NCBI GenBank assembly: GCA_905480565.1
Contig: CAJQQW010000447.1
Location: forward strand, 1-12,797
DNA from: an uncultured Halioglobus sp.
Lineage (GTDB): Bacteria > Pseudomonadota > Gammaproteobacteria > Pseudomonadales > Halieaceae
Reading direction: 5' to 3'
DNA: 12,797 nucleotides
The position numbers and the translations under genes are program-made. Below the pieces are notes generated by a model. It searched no databases. It saw only the letters and a list, made by a program, of their open reading frames with translations, and had not been told where the DNA came from. Shown here one piece after another: positions 1 to 6,673 of the stretch. The stretch's first letter is position 1. Every line of letters begins with the position of its first letter.

Positions 1-66
1 GGCCGTCAGGCGGCCCGCAATGCGCATCTTTTCGAGTTCTTCCGCTGTTTTGATCGAGGCGGGCAT
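1..66 (-). CDS. map: Methionine aminopeptidase, type I (N-terminal fragment)
   Basis: Read on the minus strand, the ATG at 66-64 opens a frame beginning MPASIKTAEELEKMRIAGRL, which closely matches the start of E. coli Map (MAISIKTPEDIEKMRVAGRL). Only 22 codons are in the window; the metal-binding catalytic domain lies beyond position 1. Map removes the initiator methionine from nascent proteins in the cytoplasm. It is transcribed divergently from rpsB, the usual gammaproteobacterial arrangement. A short AGG lies 6 nt upstream of the ATG on this strand. Identity rests on 22 residues plus the neighbourhood, but both agree. Confidence 0.9.
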   Translation of the reverse strand, partial: MPASIKTAEELEKMRIAGRLTA

Positions 67-127
67 CTTCAACCTGTTGATATATATTAATAAATAGTTT
101 TTTGGGCGACGCTTGAGACCCAGGCGG

Positions 128-163
128 CGGGCGTATTCTAACTCATTCCCCGGGTGATTGTGT
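128..163 (-). promoter_or_regulatory. Possible map promoter
   Basis: On the minus strand a TAGAAT hexamer (140-135) is one mismatch from the -10 consensus and is followed by a GC-rich stretch. The hexamer 17 nt further upstream matches the -35 consensus poorly. It points toward map. Weak prediction made by eye. Confidence 0.25.
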
Positions 164-194
164 ATCCAACGCGGGTTACGGGGCTGTGAAATCC

Positions 195-230
195 TTTAAT
201 CCGGACGGGGCTTATGGTATAAAGCGCGCC
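195..230 (+). promoter_or_regulatory. rpsB promoter with extended -10 and GC-rich discriminator
   Basis: TATAAA at 218-223 is preceded by TGG (215-217), giving an extended -10. A 17-nt spacer separates it from TTTAAT (195-200), a partial -35. The -10 is followed at once by GCGCGCC (224-230). A GC-rich discriminator of this kind is typical of stringently controlled rRNA and ribosomal protein promoters that respond to ppGpp and DksA; that this one responds is inference. Transcription would start near 230 and give an rpsB leader of about 170 nt. Confidence 0.6.
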
Positions 231-403
231 ACTTCCAAGGGGTATGCCCAGATTCTCGCGAATTGGCTGACGTCTTAGAGAAAGTGAACAAAACGACACA
301 CACATATCTCAACCTGTGCCAGGGTGCCTGCAGGCAGTAAAACAGCCAAAGGGTTTGGTCGCGGGGATATGTGGAGGATTAACCCGTATATAGGTAACTA
401 ACA
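230..403 (+). promoter_or_regulatory. rpsB mRNA leader, candidate S2 autoregulatory (t44-type) element
   Basis: This is the untranslated region between the predicted transcription start and the rpsB ATG. It sits where E. coli has the rpsB leader, also described as the t44/tff RNA, through which free S2 represses rpsB-tsf. Three small hairpins can be drawn: the perfect palindrome TGCCTGCAGGCA at 325-336, CCAAA/TTTGG at 346-358 with a GGG loop, and an 8-bp stem at 367-391. The role is inferred from position, length and structure; I did not fit it to a covariance model. Confidence 0.55.
367..391 (+). promoter_or_regulatory. Hairpin presenting an SD-like sequence before rpsB
   Basis: ATATGTGG (367-374) can pair with CCGTATAT (384-391) through six Watson-Crick and two G-U pairs. 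The 9-nt loop (375-383) contains AGGA. The stem ends 12 nt before the rpsB ATG. A second weak SD-like AGGT (392-395) lies just after the stem. The arrangement suits translational control by a protein that binds the leader; the function is inferred. Confidence 0.4.
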
Positions 404-1297
404 ATGTCTCAAACGCAAGTGAGTATGCGTGATCTGCTTCAAGCCGGCGCGCACTTCGGGCACCAGACCCGTTACTGGAATCCTAAAATGGACCAGTACA
501 TTTTTGGAGCCCGCAATAAGATTCATATCATTAATCTCGAACATACTGTCCCTGCGTTCAACAGCGCACTGGAGCTGGTCAAGCAACTGGCCTCCAACAA
601 AAACAAGATCTTGTTTGTTGGGACCAAACGCGCTGCCGGGAAAGTGATCAAGGAGCAGGCCGAGCGAGCCAGTATGCCCTTCGTCAACCACCGCTGGCTT
701 GGCGGCATGCTGACCAACTACAAGACTATCAGAGCCTCAATCAAGAGGCTGCGTGAGTTGGAAGGGCAGCAGGCCGACGGTACATTTGAAAGCCTGACCA
801 AAAAAGAAGCCCTAATGCGTACCAGGGATATGGAAAAGCTGGAGCGCAGCATTGGTGGAATCAAGGAGATGGGCGGCTTGCCTGATGCCTTGTTTGTGGT
901 AGATGTAGACCATGAGCGTATCGCGATCAGCGAGGCCAATAAACTAGGCATCCCTGTTATTGGCATTGTGGATACGAACAGTGACCCTGATGGTGTTGAT
1001 TACATCATCCCCGGCAATGATGACGCGATCAGAGCAATCAAACTCTATGTCACTGCCGTTGCTGATGCCTGTGTCCAGGGTCGCTTGGAGGCTGGAGAAC
1101 TGGCTGCCGTGAGTGATGAGTTTGTAGAGGAGGCGCCTGCTGAGGAAGCAGAGTCGCAGGCAGAGGCCGTCGCTGACCCCGCTCAAGAATCGGCGCCAGA
1201 GGTAGAGGTCGCTGCGGAGGCCGTGCAGGAAGCCGCGTCAGAGGCAGAGGCTGCCGCAGATCCGGCTGCAGAGCAGGAACAACCGTCTGCCAATTAA
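404..1297 (+). CDS. rpsB: 30S ribosomal protein S2 with long acidic C-terminal tail
   Basis: Structural protein of the small ribosomal subunit, needed with S1 for mRNA binding. The start [20 protein letters not shown] and the segments [13 protein letters not shown] (23-35), RWLGGMLTN (97-105) and [20 protein letters not shown] (187-206) are typical S2. At 297 residues it is about 56 longer than E. coli S2 (241). The excess is a low-complexity Ala/Glu-rich acidic tail from about residue 237 to the end, with [10 protein letters not shown] (253-262) echoed as [10 protein letters not shown] (281-290). The folded domain looks intact. It is the first gene after the promoter and leader described above, so S2 autoregulation is likely. 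tsf follows after 116 nt and a hairpin/T-run. Confidence 0.98.
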   Translation: MSQTQVSMRDLLQAGAHFGHQTRYWNPKMDQYIFGARNKIHIINLEHTVPAFNSALELVKQLASNKNKILFVGTKRAAGKVIKEQAERASMPFVNHRWLGGMLTNYKTIRASIKRLRELEGQQADGTFESLTKKEALMRTRDMEKLERSIGGIKEMGGLPDALFVVDVDHERIAISEANKLGIPVIGIVDTNSDPDGVDYIIPGNDDAIRAIKLYVTAVADACVQGRLEAGELAAVSDEFVEEAPAEEAESQAEAVADPAQESAPEVEVAAEAVQEAASEAEAAADPAAEQEQPSAN

Positions 1298-1342
1298 GCC
1301 TTCGTGTTTCCCGGTCACTGTTCGGCTGGGAAGACGTTCAAT

Positions 1343-1366
1343 CCCCGGTATAAACGCCGGGGTTTT
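1343..1366 (+). terminator. Hairpin with T-run between rpsB and tsf
   Basis: CCCCGG (1343-1348) pairs with CCGGGG (1357-1362) around an 8-nt loop, and TTTT (1363-1366) follows directly. The short T-run suggests a partial terminator that sets the S2 to EF-Ts ratio rather than ending transcription, because no clear tsf promoter is visible in the remaining 47 nt. Confidence 0.65.
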
Positions 1367-1413
1367 CGATTTAGGGAAGCTGTTTCCAGCCTGTTAGTAG
1401 AGGAGAGACACGA

Positions 1414-2271
1414 ATGTCTGCAGTACTGGTAAAAGAATTGCGAGAGCGCACCGGCCTGGGTTTGCTGGAGTGTAAAAAAGCACTGGCCGCCGTGGGGGGT
1501 GACATTGAATTAGCGATCGAGGAGCTGCGCAAGTCCAGCGGTATGAAGGCGGCCAAGAAGGCGGGTCGGACCGCGGCAGATGGGGTGGTTGCCACCCGGA
1601 TTGCTGACGATTGTAGCTACGGAGTGTTGGTCGAGGTCAATAGCGAGACAGACTTTGTCGCAAGGGATGAAAACTTCCTCAGTTTCGTTGAGCAAGTCGT
1701 GGACGCTGCGTTTAGTCAAAAACAGACCGATATCGAGGCGCTGATGTCTGGCGATTTGGAGGCGACTCGTGAGGCACTGGTGCAGAAGATCGGTGAAAAT
1801 ATTGGTGTGCGCCGCATCGAACTGCTCGATGCCGAGTCCGGTGTGATAGGAGCTTATGTCCATAGCAACAACCGGATCGCGGTGTTGACCAAACTCAAAG
1901 GTGGCGATCAGGATTTGGCGAAGGACGTTGCTATGCATGTTGCCGCTGCCAACCCTCAGGTTGTTTCGCCCGGCGATATGCCTGAAGATCTTGTCGCCAA
2001 AGAGAGGGAAATCTTTGTCGCCCAGGCGCAAGAATCTGGAAAGCCGCCCGAGATCGTCGAGAAGATGGTCGGCGGTCGTGTCAAAAAGTATCTGGCGGAG
2101 AACAGCTTGCTAGAACAGGCTTTTGTCAAAGAGCCTGATGTAACAGTGGGCAAGCTGGTGGCAGGGGCCGGTGCTGAAGTCGAGGCTTTTGTCCGCTTTG
2201 AAGTGGGTGAAGGTATCGAGGTCGACAAAGTAGATTTCGCCGACGAGGTCGCCGCACAGCTCAATGGTTGA
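1414..2271 (+). CDS. tsf: Translation elongation factor Ts
   Basis: Nucleotide exchange factor that releases GDP from EF-Tu during elongation. The N-terminal UBA-like module is [20 protein letters not shown] (1-20), followed by [20 protein letters not shown] (21-40). The signature [15 protein letters not shown] (74-88) contains the TDFV motif that contacts EF-Tu. The length of 285 residues is close to E. coli EF-Ts (283), and the protein appears complete. The ATG is supported by AGGAG at 1401-1405 with 8-nt spacing. It normally shares transcription with rpsB. A strong terminator begins 23 nt after the stop codon. Confidence 0.98.
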   Translation: MSAVLVKELRERTGLGLLECKKALAAVGGDIELAIEELRKSSGMKAAKKAGRTAADGVVATRIADDCSYGVLVEVNSETDFVARDENFLSFVEQVVDAAFSQKQTDIEALMSGDLEATREALVQKIGENIGVRRIELLDAESGVIGAYVHSNNRIAVLTKLKGGDQDLAKDVAMHVAAANPQVVSPGDMPEDLVAKEREIFVAQAQESGKPPEIVEKMVGGRVKKYLAENSLLEQAFVKEPDVTVGKLVAGAGAEVEAFVRFEVGEGIEVDKVDFADEVAAQLNG

Positions 2272-2294
2272 TTGAGCAATACGAGAAAGCTTTG

Positions 2295-2317
2295 ACGGGG
2301 CTGCGGCCCCGTTTTTT
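2295..2317 (+). terminator. Rho-independent terminator after tsf
   Basis: A perfect 7-bp stem, ACGGGGC (2295-2301) with GCCCCGT (2306-2312), has a 4-nt loop TGCG and runs into six T (2312-2317). It closes the rpsB-tsf unit and implies that pyrH needs its own promoter or read-through. Confidence 0.9.
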
Positions 2318-2415
2318 GTGTCTTTTCGCTCGGGTGGCAGCGTATTGTCGAGGCGCTCATGAAGTCTTATCTCCTGCGACCTTGACGGGTGATACTGACG
2401 CGACTTTGAAAGTGA

Positions 2416-2451
2416 CTGGTGGCAAGGCGGCTTCAGCGTATAAAAGCCCCT
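2416..2451 (+). promoter_or_regulatory. Possible pyrH promoter
   Basis: The 264 nt between tsf and pyrH hold no convincing gene. TATAAA (2439-2444), followed by AGCCCC, is the best -10-like hexamer. At 17-nt spacing the -35 position reads CTGGTG (2416-2421), a poor match. A TTGACG at 2382-2387 has no good -10 at normal spacing. A promoter is expected here because of the terminator after tsf, but its exact position is uncertain. Confidence 0.35.
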
Positions 2452-2535
2452 AAAGAATTCGAATTATCAGCTATACCCTATAGGGAGATGGCCCGATGTC
2501 CTGTAAGATATCGGCGAGCTTTTGGAGGGTGATGT

Positions 2536-3261
2536 ATGCCTCAATCGGCAGGTGATAAAAAATATAAGCGGATACTGTTGAAGCTAAGCGGTGAGGCTCT
2601 GACTGGCAATGAGAGTTTTGGTATTGACCCGCGTGTCCTCGACTCGATGGCACTGGCGATTGGCCAGCTTGTGGGTATTGGAGTGCAAGTCGGGTTGGTG
2701 GTCGGCGGCGGCAACCTTTTTCGCGGAGCCGCCCTGCAGCAGGCGGGACTCGACAGGGTAACCGGCGACCATATGGGTATGCTGGCCACCGTGATGAATG
2801 CGCTGGCCATGCGCGATGCGCTGGAGCGCTCCAATATCGCTACCCAGGCGATGTCCGCGATTCCCATGACGGGTGTAGTCGATCACTATGACAGGCGTAA
2901 GGCAATTCGCGCACTGAATAATGGCGACGTTGTAATTTTTTCCGCCGGTACGGGTAATCCTTTTTTCACCACAGACTCCGCTGCCAGCCTGCGTGCTATC
3001 GAAACGGGTGCGGACCTCGTGCTTAAAGCAACCAAGGTGGACGGTGTCTATTCGGCAGACCCGGTAAATGTGCCAGATGCTATTAAATACGATCGCCTCA
3101 CATATGATGAAGTACTTGAAAAGAAACTGGAGGTGATGGATCTGACGGCCATCTGTCTCTGCCGTGATCACAACATGCCCGTGCGCGTTTTTGAGATGGA
3201 AAAGCCGGGAGCGCTGCTCAACATTGTCAGGGGTGGTGATGAAGGCACCCTGATCGATTAG
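2536..3261 (+). CDS. pyrH: Uridylate kinase (UMP kinase)
   Basis: Phosphorylates UMP to UDP with ATP in the cytoplasm, the step that commits UMP to UTP and CTP synthesis. It belongs to the amino acid kinase fold family. Visible motifs are [12 protein letters not shown] (11-22), GGGNLFRG (57-64), [11 protein letters not shown] (78-88), [14 protein letters not shown] (137-150) and [13 protein letters not shown] (164-176). The length of 241 residues equals that of E. coli PyrH as I recall it. The start is fixed by GGAGGG at 2524-2529, 6 nt before the ATG. frr begins 20 nt after the stop, so the two are probably co-transcribed. The Cys pair in [10 protein letters not shown] (203-212) replaces other residues in E. 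coli, with no obvious consequence. Confidence 0.98.
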   Translation: MPQSAGDKKYKRILLKLSGEALTGNESFGIDPRVLDSMALAIGQLVGIGVQVGLVVGGGNLFRGAALQQAGLDRVTGDHMGMLATVMNALAMRDALERSNIATQAMSAIPMTGVVDHYDRRKAIRALNNGDVVIFSAGTGNPFFTTDSAASLRAIETGADLVLKATKVDGVYSADPVNVPDAIKYDRLTYDEVLEKKLEVMDLTAICLCRDHNMPVRVFEMEKPGALLNIVRGGDEGTLID

Positions 3262-3281
3262 TCGGGCGCGGGAGCAACATA

Positions 3282-3839
3282 ATGATTGAAGATGTCAAAC
3301 AGGAATCGAAAGAGCGCATGGGTAAAACTCTGGAAGCGCTCGGCCACAATTTTAACAAGATACGCACCGGGAGGGCTCACCCAAGCCTGCTAGACGGTAT
3401 CAGAGTCGAGTACTACGGTGCCGATTCGCCGCTGAATCAGGTCGCCAACGTTTCCGTTGAGGATGCGCGGACTTTGAGTCTATCCGTCTGGGACAGAACT
3501 ATGATTCCGGATGTAGAAAAAGCCATTCTTAAGTCTGATCTCGGTCTGAACCCGGTCACAGCGGGCGAGGTGATTCGTATTCCCATGCCGGCACTCACCG
3601 AGGAAACTCGAAAGGGGTATATTCGTCAGGCTCGCAACGAAGCTGAATCGGCTAGAGTGTCGGTGCGTAACGCACGGCGTGATGCCATGTCTATGCTCAA
3701 GGAGTTCGTCAAGGAGAAGGAGATATCTGAAGACGAGGAGCGTCGTGGGCAGGATGATGTTCAGAAGCTTACAGACGATTTCATCGCCAGAATCGAAAAA
3801 CTGCTGGCGGCGAAAGAAACCGACCTCATGGAAATTTGA
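3282..3839 (+). CDS. frr: Ribosome recycling factor
   Basis: Splits the post-termination ribosome together with EF-G so the subunits can be reused. The 185-residue length is the family standard. The N-terminal helix carries [15 protein letters not shown] (26-40), the middle has the conserved [21 protein letters not shown] block ([17 protein letters not shown]), and the C-terminal helices carry [11 protein letters not shown] and the acidic [10 protein letters not shown] segment. The ATG has GGGAG 9 nt upstream. It lies between pyrH (20-nt gap) and uppS (9-nt gap), the usual order, and is probably expressed in one message with them. Confidence 0.98.
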   Translation: MIEDVKQESKERMGKTLEALGHNFNKIRTGRAHPSLLDGIRVEYYGADSPLNQVANVSVEDARTLSLSVWDRTMIPDVEKAILKSDLGLNPVTAGEVIRIPMPALTEETRKGYIRQARNEAESARVSVRNARRDAMSMLKEFVKEKEISEDEERRGQDDVQKLTDDFIARIEKLLAAKETDLMEI

Positions 3840-3848
3840 CAGCAGCTT

Positions 3849-4631
3849 GTGAATACTAGCCTGAACTCAGAGGCTATTGGCGGCAGCACCCCTGCTGCAG
3901 TACCTCGCCACATTGCCATTATCATGGATGGAAATAATCGCTGGGCGAAGCATAAAGGCGTTTCTGGCCGGGCTGGACATCGCGCCGGTGTTGAGGCTGT
4001 TAGAGGTGTGCTGCGGGCGTGCCAGAACCATGGTGTGGAGGTGCTGACACTATTCGCTTTTAGCAGTGAGAACTGGGGGCGACCTGTGCCTGAAGTAAGG
4101 GCTTTGCTGGCGCTGCTGTCCAGGTATCTGCGTAATGAAGTCAAGGAGCTGCACCGGGATGGTATCTGTGTCCGCTTCATCGGCCAGCGCAACCGTTTCA
4201 GCCAGCGACAGCAAAAACTGATGCGTGAGTCAGAAAGCCTGACCAGAAACAACACCAAGGCAACACTGGTGATTGCGGTCGATTATGGGGGTCAGTGGGA
4301 TATCGCCCATGCTGCACAGGCGCTGGCTCTGCAGGTCAAGGAAGGGCGTCTGCGTCCTGAGGATATATCGCCGGAGCTGATCGACGCCAAGATATCGCTC
4401 AGTGACTTACCGCGGCCCGATCTTTGCATTCGCACCGGGGGCGATGCGCGTGTCAGTAATTTTATGCTGTGGCACTTTGCCTATACTGAGCTGTATTTTA
4501 CAGATACCTTGTGGCCCGATTTTTCCGAATCAGAGTTCGGGCTCGCACTGATGGAATTTGGGCGCCGGGAGCGTCGTTATGGCCTCAGGGAGCCCGATGG
4601 GCCGGCGGCGGGTGAGGAGTCAAGTGCTTAA
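3849..4631 (+). CDS. uppS: Undecaprenyl diphosphate synthase (cis-prenyltransferase)
   Basis: Adds isopentenyl diphosphate units to farnesyl diphosphate to make the C55 carrier lipid for peptidoglycan and surface polysaccharides. HIAIIMDGNNRWAK (21-34) contains catalytic D27. FAFSSENWGRP (69-79), YGGQWD (146-151) and ELYFTDTLWPDF (214-225) are family blocks. R195, R201 and E214 correspond to diphosphate- or metal-binding residues of E. coli UppS. The usual RTGGEHR motif reads RTGGDAR (195-201), an E-to-D change at 199. The length of 260 is close to E. coli (253). GTG is used as the start because no in-frame ATG precedes the catalytic motif; the SD is poor. The stop overlaps the start of cdsA. 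Confidence 0.96.
   Translation: MNTSLNSEAIGGSTPAAVPRHIAIIMDGNNRWAKHKGVSGRAGHRAGVEAVRGVLRACQNHGVEVLTLFAFSSENWGRPVPEVRALLALLSRYLRNEVKELHRDGICVRFIGQRNRFSQRQQKLMRESESLTRNNTKATLVIAVDYGGQWDIAHAAQALALQVKEGRLRPEDISPELIDAKISLSDLPRPDLCIRTGGDARVSNFMLWHFAYTELYFTDTLWPDFSESEFGLALMEFGRRERRYGLREPDGPAAGEESSA
4614..4619 (+). promoter_or_regulatory. Ribosome binding site that fixes the cdsA start
   Basis: GAGGAG lies inside the last codons of uppS, 4 nt before GTG at 4624. It favours that GTG over the earlier ATG at 4558, which would give a 74-nt overlap with uppS and an N-terminal extension rich in Gly, Ser and Arg that E. coli CdsA lacks. Confidence 0.75.
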
Positions 4632-5460
4632 GCAGCGAGTGATTACCGCCGTGATCATGGCGGCCGTTTTTTTGGCGGCTATTGCATGGTTGCCTTTGGT
4701 GGGATTGGCCCTGTTGTTTGGGTTATTAGTGGCAATGGGCGCCTGGGAATGGTCCAGCCTGGCTGGCCTGAACAGCTCGGTAATGCGTTTTGCCTACGTA
4801 TTGCTGATTTGTGTGCTCATGGGTGGCGCATACGCATACTACCGGATTGGGGGAGAGTCGCGACCAGAGCAGTTGCAATCATTATTCGGATTGGCGTGTC
4901 TCTGGTGGTCCGTCGCGCTGTTATGGGTCAAGGGTTATCCAGGCAGTGCCTTGTTCTGGCGATCCATGCCCATGCGCATTGTGCTGGGCGTTTTGATTCT
5001 GGTGCCCGCGTGGTTGGCGTCTGTCTATTTGCTCAGTTTTCCCCGTGGTGGTTTGCTCATGGTGATTCTGGTGATGGTGGTCGCTGCTGCTGATATCGGC
5101 GCCTACTTCGCAGGTCGTCGTTTTGGCAGGCACAAGCTCGCGGAACATGTCAGTCCGAAGAAGACCTGGGAGGGATTTTGGGGCGGTGTGGCCGCCTGCG
5201 GTGTGCTGGCAGCCTTGCTATGGACCCTTATGCCCGGTCGGGCGGACCATATCGGGCTGGGTGCCGTGCTCTCGATCATTGTTATATGCGGGTTGGCTTC
5301 AGTCGTTGGTGATTTAACCGTGAGTATGGTTAAACGCGAGAGCGGAGTGAAGGATACAGGTAGTCTGCTGCCGGGGCACGGTGGCGTATTGGATCGTCTG
5401 GACAGCCTGAGTGCGGCCGCCCCGGTGTTTGCCTTGGGTTTGTTGCTGGTGGGATGGTAG
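4624..5460 (+). CDS. cdsA: Phosphatidate cytidylyltransferase (CDP-diglyceride synthase)
   Basis: Makes CDP-diacylglycerol from phosphatidate and CTP at the inner membrane, the precursor of all phospholipids. From the GTG the protein begins [16 protein letters not shown], matching E. coli MLKYRLISAF. It has 278 residues (E. coli 285) and many hydrophobic membrane segments. The C-terminal family signature is clear: [20 protein letters not shown] (156-175), [13 protein letters not shown] (176-188) and [20 protein letters not shown] (234-253), followed by GGVLDRLDS (253-261). The start overlaps the uppS stop by 8 nt and the stop overlaps the dxr start by 7 nt, which points to translational coupling of the three genes. 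Confidence 0.96.
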   Translation: MLKQRVITAVIMAAVFLAAIAWLPLVGLALLFGLLVAMGAWEWSSLAGLNSSVMRFAYVLLICVLMGGAYAYYRIGGESRPEQLQSLFGLACLWWSVALLWVKGYPGSALFWRSMPMRIVLGVLILVPAWLASVYLLSFPRGGLLMVILVMVVAAADIGAYFAGRRFGRHKLAEHVSPKKTWEGFWGGVAACGVLAALLWTLMPGRADHIGLGAVLSIIVICGLASVVGDLTVSMVKRESGVKDTGSLLPGHGGVLDRLDSLSAAAPVFALGLLLVGW

Positions 5461-6647
5461 ATATGGTGACAAGGCGGGTGGTCAGCGTGATGGGTTCAAC
5501 AGGCTCTATTGGCGCCAGCACACTCGATGTTATTGACCGCCACCGGGACCGCTACGACGTATATGCCCTCGCTGCATATGCCTCGGTGGATACCATGGTG
5601 TCGCAATGCCTCGCATTTTCACCGCGGTTTGCTGTCATGGTAGATGAAGCCGCGGCGACCGCGCTGCGCGAGCAACTGCCGGCAGAGCTCGGCACCGAAG
5701 TGCTGCAGGGTGAGCAGGGTCTGGTGCAGGTGGCATCTGCGGAGGACGTAGACATGGTCATGGCAGCTATTGTCGGTGCGGCGGGTCTTGCGTCTACACT
5801 GGCAGCGGCCCGGGCGGGTAAAACGTTGCTACTGGCCAACAAGGAATCTCTGGTCATGGGTGGGCACTTGTTGATGCAGGCAGTGCGACAGTCAGGGGCT
5901 CGCTTGTTACCCATCGACAGTGAACACAATGCCATCTTTCAGTGTATGCCTGTCGATGCGGATGCTACGCCTCGAGACGAGGGCGTCAGCAAGGTACTGC
6001 TAACGGCCTCCGGGGGGCCTTTCCGCCGCTGGACCACGGAGCAAATGGCCGTTGCCACGCCGGACGCCGCCTGCGCTCACCCCAACTGGTCGATGGGTCG
6101 CAAGATTTCGGTAGACTCCGCGAGCATGATGAACAAAGGCCTTGAATTCATTGAGGCGTGCTGGATATTCGACCTGGCGCCGCAACAAGTTGAGGTAGTG
6201 GTTCACCCGCAGAGTATTGTCCACTCCATGGTACAGTACCTCGACGGGTCAGTGCTGGCGCAATTGGGCAACCCTGACATGCGGACGGCGATTGCCTATG
6301 GCTTGGGTTGGCCTGATCGACTGACGTCAGGCGTGGCGCCGCTGGACCTTATTGCAATGTCGCGATTGGACTTCGAGGCCCCGGACGAGGCTCGCTTTCC
6401 CTGTTTGCGCCTCGCGCGGGAGTCGGTTGCGGCAGGTGGCACCGCGATGGCGGCGTGCAACGCCGCTAACGAGATCGCCGTCGATGCGTTTCTAAATGAA
6501 AAAATCCGTTTCACAGATATCCCGACCGTGATAGAACAGACGCTGGAGCGGGTGGTGTTTGTTGCTCCCGATAGCGTGGCGGTGGTCGAGGCAGCTGATG
6601 CCGAGGCGCGCGACTGTGCCGCTGGCGTGCTGGCCAACCTTCAATAA
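5454..6647 (+). CDS. dxr: 1-deoxy-D-xylulose 5-phosphate reductoisomerase
   Basis: Converts DXP to 2-C-methyl-D-erythritol 4-phosphate with NADPH, the committed step of the non-mevalonate isoprenoid pathway and the target of fosmidomycin. The NADPH-binding loop GSTGSIG is at 14-20. Metal ligands D155 and E157 lie in [13 protein letters not shown] (151-163), with E231 in [11 protein letters not shown] (225-235). H209 lies in [20 protein letters not shown] (209-228). The length of 397 equals that of E. coli as I recall it. The ATG at 5454 overlaps the cdsA stop; ATG at 5463 is an alternative that would remove three residues. It makes the C5 units that UppS, encoded upstream, ultimately uses. 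Confidence 0.98.
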   Translation: MVDMVTRRVVSVMGSTGSIGASTLDVIDRHRDRYDVYALAAYASVDTMVSQCLAFSPRFAVMVDEAAATALREQLPAELGTEVLQGEQGLVQVASAEDVDMVMAAIVGAAGLASTLAAARAGKTLLLANKESLVMGGHLLMQAVRQSGARLLPIDSEHNAIFQCMPVDADATPRDEGVSKVLLTASGGPFRRWTTEQMAVATPDAACAHPNWSMGRKISVDSASMMNKGLEFIEACWIFDLAPQQVEVVVHPQSIVHSMVQYLDGSVLAQLGNPDMRTAIAYGLGWPDRLTSGVAPLDLIAMSRLDFEAPDEARFPCLRLARESVAAGGTAMAACNAANEIAVDAFLNEKIRFTDIPTVIEQTLERVVFVAPDSVAVVEAADAEARDCAAGVLANLQ

Positions 6648-6673
6648 ACCAGAGATAAAATGAGCCGGGCTCG

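Noticed and set aside
77..105. AT-rich stretch upstream of map as a replication or protein-binding site.
   Set aside because: It has no repeats or known box motif; it is probably just map leader sequence.
1510..2031. A 173-codon minus-strand frame inside tsf.
   Set aside because: Antisense to conserved EF-Ts sequence with no motif; taken as a coding shadow.
2268..2453. A 61-codon plus-strand frame between tsf and pyrH.
   Set aside because: It overlaps the tsf stop, runs straight through the strong terminator at 2295-2317, lacks an SD and resembles no protein I know.
2474..2488. CCCTATAGGGAGA ahead of pyrH resembles the 3' part of a T7 RNA polymerase promoter.
   Set aside because: The upstream recognition half (TAATACGACTCA) is absent, and the match is mostly the 10-bp palindrome CCCTATAGGG. 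No phage gene is nearby.
4558..4623. An upstream ATG extension of cdsA.
   Set aside because: It would overlap uppS by 74 nt and add residues absent from E. coli CdsA; GTG 4624 has a strong SD and gives a protein aligned from the first residue.
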